The notes: generated by a model from the letters alone, not told the origin. 64,000 bases of DNA from Pyxicephalus adspersus (GCF_032062135.1 NC_092858.1:121922646-121986645), one strand, 5' to 3'. Shown: positions 1 through 11,329, counted from the stretch's first letter. Made by a program: numbers and translations.

Positions 1-588
1 TGTTAAATTGCAAAAAACATTGCAAATAACATATGGACCATTAAACCCTAATATTTCTTATCTAAGACCTGTCACTTGAAAAGTCTCTTAGCTTCTCCAA
101 TGTTTTGTCCTACTATCCAGGCAGCAAGAGAGTAAGAATGAGTTAAAGGTTAAACAACATCCTCTGAGCACAGTGCTAAATTGTGAGAAAATGTATATAG
201 CTGGAAAATCGAAGTTGTGCGATGAGCCAGTGGTGTTAGGACCAAAGCCATTGTTACCTAGAGACTATAGAACTGTACTGGTACTCTATCATGGAGCTAT
301 GTATATGCTATTTTGCAATGTTTTACATTCTGAAAAAGTCTGGGTACATAAAAAGTAACAAAAATGGCTTAACAGACTTTTTAGATAAAAGCCCCTGGCA
401 ATCACTTACCAATGCGATTGTTTCTAATGTTTACCTAAACAGCCCACATGGTTGTATGCCCTAATCACAGTATTTTACATTATTTTTCACAATCTTTATT
501 TTAAAAAAGGTCGGCTGGTAGGTAAGTGAATCTTTCATTTGTAAGAAAGGTCTACTCTATTTTCAAGTGCCACAGTGCATTGGCAAGA
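1..588. other. Unassigned AT-rich DNA
   Basis: I see no gene, exon pair or repeat termini in this stretch. A 61-codon open frame lies at 173-358, but its composition matches the surroundings and it resembles no family I know. The interval ends at the target duplication of the hAT element that begins at 597. Confidence 0.5.
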
Positions 589-1882
589 GTCTAGAGCAGG
601 GGTCTGCAACCTGCGGCTCCGGAGCCGCATGCGGCTCTTCAGACTCCTTGTTGTGGCTCCCTTCAGCTGCTGAGGGGAGATCTCTGATGGGGGATCCCCT
701 TCCTCCCAAGACACTGCGGAGGAGGGGGATTCCCTATCCGGTGTTCTAATGAAAAAAAATCTACCAGTGAGATAAGTCTACCACGGGGCGTGTACAAATG
801 GGTGTGTACAATGACATCCCCCTCCTTTGAACCCCAATTCCTCTGGAATGGGGAGATGTACAAAACCAAAAATGTAGGTGCAAGTGGGGGACACTAACAC
901 CCCCTAAAATTGAATTGTTAGGCTATCATCAGAACATAAAGAACTCTGCCCATCAACAAAATCTACCGTTACACATTGCTGGAGGCACCTGAACCCCAAT
1001 TTCTCTGGAACAGGAAGGGGGTACAGGTGAACAAAATTAGAGGTGCAAGTGGGGGACACCTGTGGCTAACACCTCCTAAAAACTCCACCCATCAAAAAAC
1101 CCCTACCCTGTTACACATTGTTGGAGGCTTCTAGCACCTAAACCCCAATTTATCTGGAAACGGGGGTACAGGTGAAAAAAATTTGAGGTGCAAGTACGGG
1201 ACACCTGTGGCTAACACCTCCTAAAAATTCATAAAAACTCTGCCTATCAAAAAAATCTACCCTGTTACACATTGCTGGAAGCATCTAGCATCTGAACCCC
1301 AATTTCTCTGGAACGGGGGGGAACGGTACAGGTGACCAAAATAGAGGTGCAAGTGGGGGACACTTATGGCTAACGCCACCTACAATTGAATCGCTAAGGC
1401 ATCGTCAGAAAATAAAGAACTCTGCCCATCAAAATAATCTACCCTGTTACACATTGCTGGAGGCTTCTAGCACCTGAACCCCAATTACTCAAGATTGGGG
1501 GGTACAGGTGAACAAAATTAAAGCTGCAAATGAGGGACACCTGTGGCTAACACCTCTTAAAATTTCATCGCTAAGGCATCGTCAGAAGATAAAGCCGATC
1601 AAAAAAATCTACCCTGTTACGTTAGAAGCCTCCAGCTTCTAATGTAACAGGATGATACGTTACAAGCTGGAGGGTTCTAGGGGCATAGTTCAGTGTTTAA
1701 TTCATTTCAAAGTAGGCCTACACATGCACACTTTTTGTAACAGGTAAAATTAAAAAAATATTAAAACTTTTAAAAGTTTATAAACTGTGTTATGTTTTGC
1801 GGCTCCAGACTATTTTTCTTTAGTGGAAGAGGAGGCAAAATGGCTCTTTTGATAGTAAAGGTTGCTGACCCCTGGTCTAGAG
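589..1882. mobile_element. Non-autonomous hAT transposon with 8-bp target duplication
   Basis: The element spans 597-1,874. It starts CAGGGGTCTGCAACCT and ends AAGGTTGCTGACCCCTG, which are inverted copies of each other. It is flanked by the same 8 bases, GTCTAGAG, at 589-596 and 1,875-1,882. An 8-bp duplication and CAG...CTG ends are the hallmark of the hAT superfamily. The subterminal parts carry GCGGCTCC-type motifs at both sides (from about 614 and near 1,800). No transposase frame remains; the interior is mostly a minisatellite (826-1,620). The perfect duplication and well-matched ends suggest a fairly recent insertion. Mobilisation would have needed a hAT transposase from elsewhere in the genome. 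Confidence 0.9.
826..1620. repeat. Five-unit minisatellite inside the hAT element
   Basis: About five diverged units of 148-182 bp fill the element's interior. Each contains an AACCCCAATT anchor (near 829, 991, 1,139, 1,294 and 1,476), then a G-run followed by TACAGGTGAACAAAAT, then GGTGCAAGTGGGGGACAC, then GTTACACATTGCTGGAGGC. Units differ by small indels, so the array is not freshly amplified. It is followed by a short inverted repeat around 1,619-1,675. Confidence 0.85.
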
Positions 1883-4452
1883 TGATTCACACATATAAAC
1901 CATTTACTTGGTATCATTCCAAACCAACCTATTGAAAAAAAATGGCAGCATATCTCTTTAAAAAGTAATCAGTAAAGATGGTAGTCAAACACCATAGCAC
2001 TAAGAAGTAGGTATGCAAAACTGTAATTTTATTCTCTCTGTATTACACAATTTCCTTCTTTCTAGGCATGTCAAAACTGAGCGGATTGGGATTAGGAGAA
2101 CAAAAAACAGAATACAGGTCAGTTGATGAAATGGAGCTTTTCTTTACTTTGTTGGTTGAGTAACTGTTCCACAACACATATAAACATTTACAAGGCTATC
2201 TATCCATTGCATAATAGCTGATTAACCAACAACCACATATGGATGAGTGTAATTAGTGGTTTTATTTCAATGACAGTAAGTAAAAATTGGTGTTTTTTGA
2301 TGGAATTTCAACATTTTGATTAAATGCATTGAAACCAATCTTGTGCCAACAGCACCATTAGTCTCATCCTTTTTCATTTTTTTCACAAAAAAGGAGGAGA
2401 AACACAAACACAAAACCAAGATCCCACCCACATACACTTAGAATCAATATCACAAAAATCACTTCAACCATCTCTATAGGCAAATGTTTATTGTCTTTAT
2501 TTGCAGATTTTAACATCTTAGCGTGTAAAACAGCAACTTCCTTTTTAATTGGATGAATGTTTTACATTTCAGTCAAGATATTTTAAACTATAGTATTAGA
2601 TTTATGTTCTTACTAAATGGAGCTTAAAGTTTTGTTCTACAGCACTCCAAAATTATTTAAATACTCGAGAGGATGAATACAGTGTGCTTTACAAAGCAAA
2701 TGTTAAAAAAAAGAATAAAATAGTATGAGTTAACTAAAGGCAAAGAACTCTTTATCTCACAATCTCTTTTGCTTCAAGCATAATGGATTTGGGGCATTTT
2801 CATAAGGATGTAGAAGAAAAAGTAATCCAAATGCAATAAAACCATATTTTTCATGAACGTTTACTTATGCACAAAGGCAAATGCTGCTAAGCCTTGGGCT
2901 AACATCGTGAGGGTGGAAGCATATGAGAGTGTTCCACATGCATTCATCAGTTAAACTTTCACTGCTAAATTCTTCCCGATAATATTTCATATGCACAAAA
3001 AGCACAAGTTGTGAAAGTGCTGGCATTTGAATTGTTTGTCATTTAGATTAAGGATAACTAATAATATGCTAAGGATTTATTTCTGAATAGAAATAGGCAA
3101 TATATCTATGTAATATAGTAAGTAAGAAAGTCAAATACTGATTAGACGAACATATTTAAAAGATATTAATATGGGATTTGTCAGATTTGTCAGATATCAC
3201 AGCCATGCTAAAACTGTGTTAAAACATTTACAACTATTCATACCAGCACAGTCTGCATAATCAACTTTAGATTATCATCACATGGCTTTCTAGTATAGAA
3301 GTCCATCCTAATACATAGTTGTTGATCAATATATAGAAAATTGTGCCATCAGAATGTAACATTTGTGTCCAGTTTTATACATATTTATTAAATACTCCAG
3401 TTTGTGATCAAAGTGATAATTTTGACACTTTTTTTATCAATATATAAATTGCTATGATTCCTGTGCCAACTGAACTCCTATTGTTAGAGGTTGACCTTGG
3501 CTTCCATCACAAAAGTCCATTCTCTGAGATGCAGAAGCACTAGAGGCATAATTCTTTAACATCTGCTGGTTGAGGTGTGGTAGACCAGTGCATTTAAACT
3601 CCAACATACTTGTGATTTGATAAACTGACACTAGTTTACATTTCTGCAACAGTAGCAGAAAAGGAAGCTGCTGGTCAAAAGCTGACCAAAAATTTTACAT
3701 TCCAATAACATAATCCCATTTTCCATCAAATGTTCAAGACTAGATATAAATTGAAAGGATTGTTTAGGCAAATACTGGGAAATTAGATTGCAAAGTGTGC
3801 AGCCATTCTATATGTTTCTGTACTGGACTGTGGGAAACATAACAGATATTATGCATTTAAAACAGTGGATTCCTTAAAGATGCCTTTAGAAAATTCTACC
3901 TTCAATGGTCATTTTAGGACATCATCATACATTAACATTAAATATCATACATCACTTACAACTTCATCAATCATCCTACATTAAAAAATACAGTGTTCAT
4001 CAATCACGTTTGGTTGATTGAATTCAGAAATGAAGAATTGATTTACTGTCAATTGTTTTGAAATGATTGAATGGACTGTTTTTTTAAACAGGATCATATG
4101 ACAATCTGGCAATCATTGATGTTACTACATGATCAAGAGAATATTTATGGCTTTGAAAAATATCTGGTGCTGGGCAGCATAACATCATAAAATTGTTTCC
4201 TATTATCACATTTAAACTCATACCAATACACCAACAATACAATTATACCAAGAAACCAAAATCAGTTTTCAAATAAAATTAATGAGGTGTATGGGACAAA
4301 CACAATGTGTGATAAATGTATTTATTGTGACATACTGACATACTGATGATATAAAATTATTACTAGATAGGAATCTAGTAATAATGTCAAGTAATACTGA
4401 ATCCCTATTATATCAAGATTTGAGTATTTGAGCATTGTATATGACAGACATT
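1883..4452. other. Unassigned AT-rich DNA
   Basis: No repeat termini or coding remnants are recognisable here. The only structured item is a possible 52-base exon at 2,066-2,117, listed separately. The short open frame at 3,452-3,649 on the minus strand has no recognisable domain. Confidence 0.4.
2066..2117 (+). other. Candidate 52-base exon (weak)
   Basis: A pyrimidine-rich tract ending TTTCCTTCTTTCTAG (2,051-2,065) forms a strong splice-acceptor consensus. A plausible donor, ACAG then GTCAGT, follows 52 bases later. Two of the three frames are open across the segment, and one begins with ATG. I do not recognise the encoded peptide in either frame. No neighbouring exon can be shown, so this may be a decoy site or a non-coding exon. 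RNA-seq junctions or conservation in other frogs would decide. Confidence 0.2.
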
Positions 4453-4676
4453 GGGCCTGATTTAACAATGCTCTCCAAGGCTGGAGAGGATAGACTTTCA
4501 TCAGTGAAGATGGGTAATCCAGCAAACCTGCAATGGATCTGGTCCAGAATTAAAAACATTTTCTAACAAATAGTAAATTACCTTTAGTAAATCCAGTTCA
4601 GGTTTGATGGACCACCCAGCTTCACTGATGGAAGTGTATTCTCTCCAGCCTTGAAGAGCTTTAATAAATCAGACCC
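4453..4676. mobile_element. Palindromic MITE, family A, copy 1
   Basis: The left half reads GGGCCTGATTTAACAATGCT and continues through CTCCAAGGCTGGAGAGGATA. The right half is its inverted counterpart, ending CTTTAATAAATCAGACCC. The whole element is one long imperfect palindrome of about 224 bp whose middle carries CTGGTCCAGAATTAAAAACA and GCTAACAAAT-like sequence. Four more copies lie in this window (near 33.2, 38.1, 45.4-46.1 and 58.9 kb), which defines the family internally. There is no coding capacity. The target duplication is not certain (TT on both sides at most), so I do not assign a superfamily. Confidence 0.8.
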
Positions 4677-6695
4677 TTGGTCTCAGTGCATTGCACTTGA
4701 GCTATTATATTGATAAATTCAGCTTATTGACATTTTATTTCATACATATTTATTACATTATTCCAAATGATGTAATATCCAAATTCTAGGAGATAACTAA
4801 AAAAACAATGATGCAATGTGAAAACTTTAAATGGGCACCAGAAACACCATAAAATCTTACATCTAGTAAACCAAGGTCCCTGCATGGAAATTTAAAACAG
4901 AAAGCAGGAGTTATTTACTGAACACAATTAGGATGGTCCACCATGATGAAGTGCAGTAACTTTTCAGACAATTTCAGCCTTCCTGTAGAACAATCTTTAC
5001 GTTGAACTTGAAGGACATGAAGTTTTTTTTTTAACTTATACAGTAGTATAGTACGGGAAGTAATAAACAATTTATTGTGATAACTAAAAATTAGTTTTTT
5101 ACATTACATAATAAGTGTTTTGCTATATCCTAAACTTTTTTTTATCTTTTTGACAGTTTTTAATAGTAAAAAGGCATATCTATATTGTTTATATATCTAT
5201 TTATGATTGCGCATATATATAGGCAAACCTAGTTTGAACATTTAAGTACTTGAACTCTTAGGAAATGGTACCAAGAATAGAAATATTTACATTACAAAAG
5301 GGTTCCTTAGGGATTGTAACTCTACGCAAATTCAAGGTCAAGGCACAGAATCCTCCAAGGAACATTTCACCCTCATAACAAAAGGTCATTTTTTTTAGAC
5401 TACAGGGACTTTCACCATAAGCTATAGAAAGACTTATTTCCTGCAAGGGTAATGAAGATTAAATCTGATTTCTGCTGTATATAGTTATGCCTAGTATATT
5501 ACATGGAATTTAAAGTATGCTTAAATAAGCAATAATTCCCTATTGACGGGCATGACATCCCAGTTTGATGTCATTGATGATGGACTTATTACTTTGATTA
5601 TGAAAAAAAGATAAATAACTGGTAAGTTCGTGTCAGAATTATTATTTTAATAAAGAAATTTATCAGAGTGTAATAGTCTTACACTAACATTAGCTTTATA
5701 GTCTTCAGTGTAAGTTGATTAAATTAATGGTAATATATCTTTGCATGAAATCAGACACATTTGAAAAAAAATTCACATGTCAATGCATTCCATTCCTTCC
5801 TGTTGAATAATATCGGTTATTTATATATTTTCCCTAAATATGTTATATTGCTTTTAATGAGATAAAGGTGTATGCAGTTTTCACTCATGTATAGGGATCA
5901 TTTTCCAAGATTACTATGGACTTATTTTCTGTTTCCCAGAGTCTCATTGAAGGTCCTAGAAAGGACATTTACTCTTTATTAATGACTTATTAGTGTCATA
6001 ATTAGAAAAGGCAGAGTACACTACACACTACTGCTTTTGATGGATTAGCCTTGCAAAAAGATAGATTATCCACAGCCTCACTAGACAAGCAGCAGACTAA
6101 ATAGGTGTCTTGAATATCATGCACTGATTGCACAAAGCAGATTACTCTACAATTCCTTGCATATGCTTATAATGCAGGCCCTAAAAATCATTAGAAAATA
6201 GTACATTGAGATACAACATTTACATTAAAAAAATGCTAACATATGACTTTGATTGAGTGCATCCAATATTGTAAGTATATGTTTATATGAAATTGGCATT
6301 TAAAAGTCACTCAATTTACTTTCCCACCAACAATCAAGAAAATCATTTATAATACCTTTGTTTAAAAGAATAACTAATTAGTTTTACCTACACAAAGTAA
6401 AATAAATTTGCGAATAAATTAGTACACCACAACCTTTTCAGTTATGTAAACTGGGGCACAGTCAAACTAATTGCATTAGAGGTTGTTGGAACTAAGGTTG
6501 TTTTGAGAGTCTGAGTATGTAGCATGTTTGTTAAAAATAGTATCACACCAGTGAATCTTTTTTGTTTTATAGTTCAATTTTACTTGTTTGGATGTCATGC
6601 TTTTGACACAGCATGAGGATTGTATGACATCAAGGGGTTAGAGAATTTTGAAATTATACAAGTTTTTTTGAGTACTCAAATGGTGGCCACTCTAA
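4677..6695. other. Unassigned AT-rich DNA
   Basis: This is low-GC sequence without recognisable repeat ends, transposase motifs or splice-site pairs. The open frame at 5,258-5,446 on the minus strand is not recognised. Confidence 0.4.
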
Positions 6696-6847
6696 GGGCT
6701 CTATTTATTAAACAGGGAATCAAACATTTCCTTGTTCGAATCATTGTATTCCATAAGGTCTATGTGTTTTAGTAATTGGCAGTAATTTATTCTCTCCAGA
6801 AATGTTGGAAGGACTGAAAGATTCCCTGTTTTAAAAAATAGATGCCC
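6696..6847. mobile_element. Short palindromic MITE, family D, copy 1
   Basis: The left end, GGGCTCTATTTATTAAACAG, is mirrored by the right end, whose reverse complement reads GGGCATCTATTTTTTAAAAC. Both are followed inward by AGGGAATC-type sequence. The element is about 152 bp with no coding content. A second, partial copy starts near 9,693. Confidence 0.7.
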
Positions 6848-7850
6848 AATAGTTTGGAAAACTTTCAAATCCCATGTAAACATTTATGTGTCACATTTTA
6901 CAGCCTTTATATAGTATTAAAATTTTTTAACAGCCTTAAAAAGCACTCTGCTCAGATGGAAACCCATGTTGTTAAATTATCACATGCCCCCTTACCTGTC
7001 TATGGAAATCAAACCTTTCACTCAAAAGGACTAAATGTTCTTCGGTTATTTTTTCTTCTAGTAAATGTTCTTGAGCTAGAATATTTTCAGGATCTTTTTT
7101 TCTTTGGGGCAAGAAAACATTCTGCCACTTAAGTTTTTGGAAATAGTAAACAATAAAAGTTTGAAATGATGTGAAATCTATCCTGGGATTAAATTCTCAT
7201 TCCTACTGACTATGCCAGCATGGCTTTTCATCTGTGTTTGGCGTTGTCAGAATGTCAAAGGAAGATAAGGGAATTGGCAGGGTTAACAGGTATTTGCCAG
7301 CAAAAGATGTTAAAATGTGTAGAAGCAACATCTAGTTTAAAAAACAGAGTGTATAACTTATATCAGGTATATCAATTTTAGGGTTGACATGCACATACAA
7401 ATGTAGAAACCTTTTAGGAGCACTAGCCTCTTACCACTGTTTCCCTCTATGCCTCTGAAGGGTACTAGATGGTTACTAATTATTTTATGGATTTTTTTAG
7501 TGGTTTATACTCTAAAGTCAACTGAACCCCAAATTACTTTAAGATTTGAGAAGTGTTTGAGAAGCAGCAATTATATTAATAACTGTGCCAAATAAAAATC
7601 TCCATATACCAGGCTTCTTGCTGCAGGCAGATGTGAAACTATTTTGCCTTAACTTTGTTTTTTCCACTTAAAACAAGTTGATATTTACCACTTGAACTGA
7701 GATGCCATTTGTTGACTTGAAAGAAGTATTTGGTAGTGTTACCCATTTACAGTTGATAAATCAATCAGGGTGTTAGGAAATGCTAATCTGGCTGATCCCA
7801 TGCTGAGCACCACTTATTTACAGGTTATCCTACAATGACATGATATCTCT
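6848..7850. other. Unassigned AT-rich DNA
   Basis: I see no repeat termini here. The 96-codon open frame at 6,842-7,132 has ordinary AT-rich composition, overlaps the end of a MITE and shows no domain I recognise. I treat it as chance. Confidence 0.4.
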
Positions 7851-7976
7851 TACTCTGTAACACACTTTCAAGCACAGAAATAATATGATACATTTGTTAC
7901 ATTTTACTTTTATCCACTGCAAGAAAAATGTAACAAATGTATCATATTATTTTGCTGGAAAGTGTGTTACAGAGTA
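7851..7976. mobile_element. Near-perfect 126-bp palindromic MITE with TA ends
   Basis: The arm 7,851-7,910, starting TACTCTGTAACACACTTTC, is repeated inverted at 7,917-7,976, ending GAAAGTGTGTTACAGAGTA, with only a few mismatches over about 60 bp. The loop is only a few bases. TA at both edges fits a Tc1/mariner-type target duplication. A transcript through it would fold into one long hairpin. Confidence 0.8.
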
Positions 7977-8315
7977 AAGCTGCGTACGTACACACGTCAG
8001 ATTTTTCTCGCCCGATAATCGGCATCGCCCAGATATCGGGCGAGAATCTAGCGTGTGTACAGTCGGCATCGTTCATCGTCTGTGGATCCGTCCTGGCGGA
8101 TCCACAAACGATGAACGACGACCGATCCTAATGCAAGGGAAGGGGGATAGCGCGCAGCAGGGTGCCGCTCCGTGGTTCTCCCCCTTCCCTCTTCATAGAG
8201 CAGAACGGTGCTTTATGTACAGCACCATTCATGCATAGTGTAGTCCTTTGTCGTTGGAAAGGATCGTGAAAGATCCTTTCCAACAACAAAAATTGCACGT
8301 GTGTACGCAGCTTTA
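7975..8315. mobile_element. Multi-hairpin MITE with TA target duplication
   Basis: The element spans 7,977-8,313 (337 bp) between TA dinucleotides at 7,975-7,976 and 8,314-8,315. Terminal inverted repeats are AAGCTGCGTAC at the left and GTACGCAGCTT at the right, continuing into ACACACGT and ACGTGTGT. Inside is a series of smaller palindromes: CGCCCGATAATCGG/ATATCGGGCG near 8,010-8,045, CGTTCATCGT...ACGATGAACG near 8,070-8,115, GGGAAGGGGGA/TCCCCCTTCCC near 8,138-8,190, and GTTGGAAAGGATC/GATCCTTTCCAAC near 8,255-8,285. It is CpG-rich compared with its surroundings. No protein is encoded; the two short open frames here are shadows of the repeat. The ends and TA target fit the Tc1/mariner group. 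Confidence 0.85.
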
Positions 8316-8320
8316 GAGAT

Positions 8321-8832
8321 ACTTGCAGGGCATCTTCTCAATTATTGCAGCTGAGCCTGCAATCATTGAGAAGAGTGTGCGATCCCCGGGACACTACAGG
8401 GTAATTAACCTGTAGTGCCCCGGGGATCGTAGTGGAACTGTAGATTTTATCTGCAGTTCAGTTCCCACGGTCACATGACTGTGGAAACTTGGCGGTAACA
8501 GGTGTGACTTCAGGCAATCCTTGGGGAACTAGAGGTTGAATGGGGACAAGTTTCCCATTCATCCCATCTAGTGCCCTCTGTTCTTGAATAGAGAAATTCT
8601 GTCCAAGAACACATACAACTAGTAAAGGGCTGCAAGAGCAATCTGATTGCTCTTGCAGACCTTAATAGTTCCTAAAAAAAAAACAAATTCTCCCACCATT
8701 GACTTCAATGGTGTTCGAATTCGGCATTCGATCACCCAAACAATATCTCACTATTTGATTGAATAGCTGTTGAATCAAATAGTGAGATATTCGACCAATA
8801 CTACCCACGAGTATTTGTAGAACATAGAGTGT
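8321..8832. mobile_element. Stacked-hairpin MITE related to the 'GATGAGC' family
   Basis: This segment contains several palindromes: CTTCTCAATTATTGCAG with TGCAATCATTGAGAAG (8,334-8,376), CCCCGGGACACTACAGG with CCTGTAGTGCCCCGGGG (8,384-8,427), GCAAGAGCAATCTGATTGCTCTTGC (8,635-8,659 region) and AATATCTCACTATTTGATT with its inverse near 8,741-8,792. The first two modules recur in inverse order at 19,150-19,255, inside a GATGAGC-type element. The ACTTCAATGG motif is shared with 21,240 and 27,800. The outer boundaries are uncertain. Confidence 0.6.
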
Positions 8833-9692
8833 TGAGTGAATTATGAACCTGCAGAAATCAAACTTTTCTCCTTCTAAAGGGTTGCTTTTACCTTGGAGAT
8901 GCCCCAGTCCTGCCCTGAGGAAAATAGTGCAAAGCTTCAGTCAGAACCATACTGAACTAAAGAATACTTATGAAAGTCTTTAAGATTAACTATGTAAGCC
9001 CCAAGCATTATGTCCTCTTTTATTCCAGTTGTTGAATGGCCTTGATTTTTTCTGCCTGTTACAGAGTAAAATTTTTCAAAAAATAATTTTCAGTCGAGTT
9101 CCTTCAACTGCTAGGTGAGACTTCACAGCCATCTAAAAATCATTTGGTGGAGGAGAAATCTAACCTTTCAGAAGGATTAAGGTTGCTGTTTTTTGTAATA
9201 AGAAGACTGACTGGAAAAAGTTTGAATGGTTGAGGCATTTGTTGGGGTGAAAAGATGGTGTACATGGCTTGGTCAGTTCTCTATCCCTTAACTAAAGGAG
9301 AGCTTTCAGATGGTCTTTTATCTTCTTTGCTGTCAAGCCACAAGAACCTTAATAAAATCATACTTGGGGAAATGTAGAGAATGTTCTTTTGGTAAAAAGT
9401 TCAGGTGGAAAGATTATCAGTTTGGGATTTTTTCAAGATGGGACTGATGGGAACCTAACAGTGTGAACGAATGTATAAGTATGTTACAGGCTTTATGTAA
9501 CACTTTTTCAATCTTCTAAGGACTAATCCATGCTTTTTCCCTAAAGTGTGCTTCTTCTACAATTATTTTAAGGGTACAGACCTTTCTAGGTTTTATACTA
9601 ACCCAGCTTACAATCAAGGGGATATTTTTCATTCACAAGATGTAAGATGTAAGTAATTTAGAAATAATCGCAAAATTCAGAAAAGCAGATGT
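8833..9692. other. Unassigned DNA
   Basis: GC is slightly higher than in the neighbours. Several plus-strand stretches are open for 30-50 codons and broken by stops, but I could not match the translations to any protein family. It could be an old processed pseudogene or retroelement body. A translated search would decide. Confidence 0.3.
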
Positions 9693-9826
9693 TGGGCTCT
9701 ATTTTATAAAACAGAGAATTCCCTAGCTATGTTGTTAAGAGTTTCTACATTCATTATAGACTGGACATCTTATCAGCATGTTAGCAGTTTTTTTTGGCAG
9801 AAATGTCCAGATGGTTGCCCCTCCAT
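9693..9826. mobile_element. MITE family D, partial copy 2
   Basis: It begins GGGCTCTATTTTATAAAACA and continues GAGAATTCCCT, matching the left end of the element at 6,696. The expected inverted right end is too diverged to place, so the end coordinate is approximate. Confidence 0.45.
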
Positions 9827-10208
9827 AACTGCCAAGTTAGACTTCCATTAGTCTTTCAGGACAGAAACTACTACCCATCCAAATATTGTCATTTTTTACC
9901 TTTTTTCTATCTTAAATTGTTTTGCATATATACCAGAGGCATCTTTTTACAACTGATTGTATGAATATACTGAAGATTTTTCTTTCAACGATTTTAAATT
10001 GCAGTTTCTCTAGGAATTGTGGGAACCTCTTTTAGGCACTGTCCTATGTTGGCTCTGTGCATTTACAATTGAATGCATTACACATTTGCCCAGCACAACA
10101 CTGTAAATGTGTGCTTGTATTAGAAGAAAGGTGGAAATGGTTACCTGTACATCATACCAATTTCTGTCCATTTTATTCTATTTTGTGTGAACACATAGAC
10201 ATAATACA

Positions 10209-10297
10209 CTATTATAATTAATAATATTATTAACAATAATAATAATATTAAACAGATTTTTTAAAGCACCAACATATTACGCAGCAAAGTAAATTAA
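10209..10297 (-). repeat. Degenerate L2-type retroposon tail
   Basis: An AT-rich run of ATT/AAT units is followed by AAAGCACCAACATATTACGC and AGCAAAGTAAA. This matches the tail of the SINE/L2 copies at 31,490 and 23,415 (units, then TATATAGCACCATCATATTA and CACAGCACTG). Only the 3' end is present, on the minus strand. Confidence 0.55.
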
Positions 10298-10596
10298 ACA
10301 GTGCAATCTATATTATAATTTTTACATATGATTAAGCCCCTCACAACCATCATTCAGAAAAGAAGAAAAATATACAGTTGGTAGCTTGTTGTTATAATGC
10401 CAAATGCTTTGAAGTTTGTGAGTTGCATGCATTCATATTAAAACTGTAAACCTTTAAATTAGCTACAAACAAAATTCAGGTAAACACCAACCTCATCTCT
10501 AGTGTGCACAAATCTATCATAATCTATCATCTATCAAAATTATCAATTTGAAAATACCATACTAACTCTGTACATGAGGGACAATGTGCAAAATAG

Positions 10597-11245
10597 CTTT
10601 ATTTGTTGGCTAGGTAAATTAGGTAATGAAGATGTTACCCTCTAAAGACCAACTATTTGTCAGATGCAAGTGGAACCAAACCATATCCAGCCCAGCCTAC
10701 AGCCATGTGTTAGAGATCAAGAAGGAGGTGAACATAAAAGAAGGTAAGATGCTGTTCCTTTGTAGGTGTGTGTGTGTGGGGGGTTCACTTACATAACAAA
10801 AGTAAATCTGAAGTGCCAGTACTCTCCAAGTATTGTTTAAGGGGGAGGATCGGGAACAAATAGTAGATATCAATATTTTAGCATAGTATGCATGCCCTTT
10901 TTTAAACACAAATTAGTCAAAAGGCAAAACAATCAGTCTGTTAAATACACAATAGTCCCTTGTGTGGAGGATAAATGGGCAACAATCTGCAAAGTAATTG
11001 TTTTGTTAGCTATGTTATTAAGGTAATTATGAGCATATTCTCTACAGATAAACAATTTGTCAGGAGCCAATGGGGATGAAACATATCCAGGCAACTCTGC
11101 TGCCATGTGTCAGAGATTCATGAGGAGGCAAACAATAAAGTAGGTAAGTCCTTGTCATTCTTTTGTGTGTTTGTGGGGGGGAGGGAACTTACATGAGAAC
11201 ACATCAAAAAATTGTCTGTGCTCTCTAAGTAAACTGAAAGACTTC
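10597..11245. repeat. Two-unit tandem duplication of about 400 bp
   Basis: Unit 1 (about 10,597-10,850) and unit 2 (about 10,998-11,245) align along their length. Shared landmarks are CAAcTATTTGTCAG / CAATTTGTCAG, ACCATATCCAG / ACATATCCAG, GCCATGTGT, GAGATCAAGAAGGAGG / GAGATTCATGAGGAGG, a GTGTGTGTG then G-run stretch, and ACTTACAT. Divergence is substantial, so the duplication is old. Each unit contains a segment bounded by an acceptor-like and a donor-like site (see findings). Confidence 0.75.
11041..11146 (+). other. Exon-like segment in tandem unit 2
   Basis: TCTCTACAG (ends 11,048) precedes an open stretch of about 31 codons that reads NNLSGANGDETYPG then NSAAMCQRFMRRQ. A TAG stop lies next to GTAGGTAAGT, a good donor consensus. 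The matching segment of unit 1 (about 10,648-10,742) keeps the acceptor position, a GAAGGTAAG donor and NYLSDASGT, but has an in-frame TAG. I do not recognise the peptide. It may be a relic of a duplicated exon or just chance. Confidence 0.2.
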
Positions 11246-11329
11246 TTTTCACATACTAGCACTAACAATTTTCATTTAACACAAGTTATTAACAGGTAGC
11301 AAATTTTTGAGGGTGGCTCTCTATGACTT

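Noticed and set aside
826..1620. CRISPR-like regular repeats
   Set aside because: Units are 150-180 bp and diverged, with no short repeat/unique spacer pattern; this is a minisatellite in a eukaryotic hAT element.
8841..9650. Possible processed pseudogene from broken plus-strand frames
   Set aside because: I compared the translations with families I know and found no convincing match; kept only as unassigned DNA.
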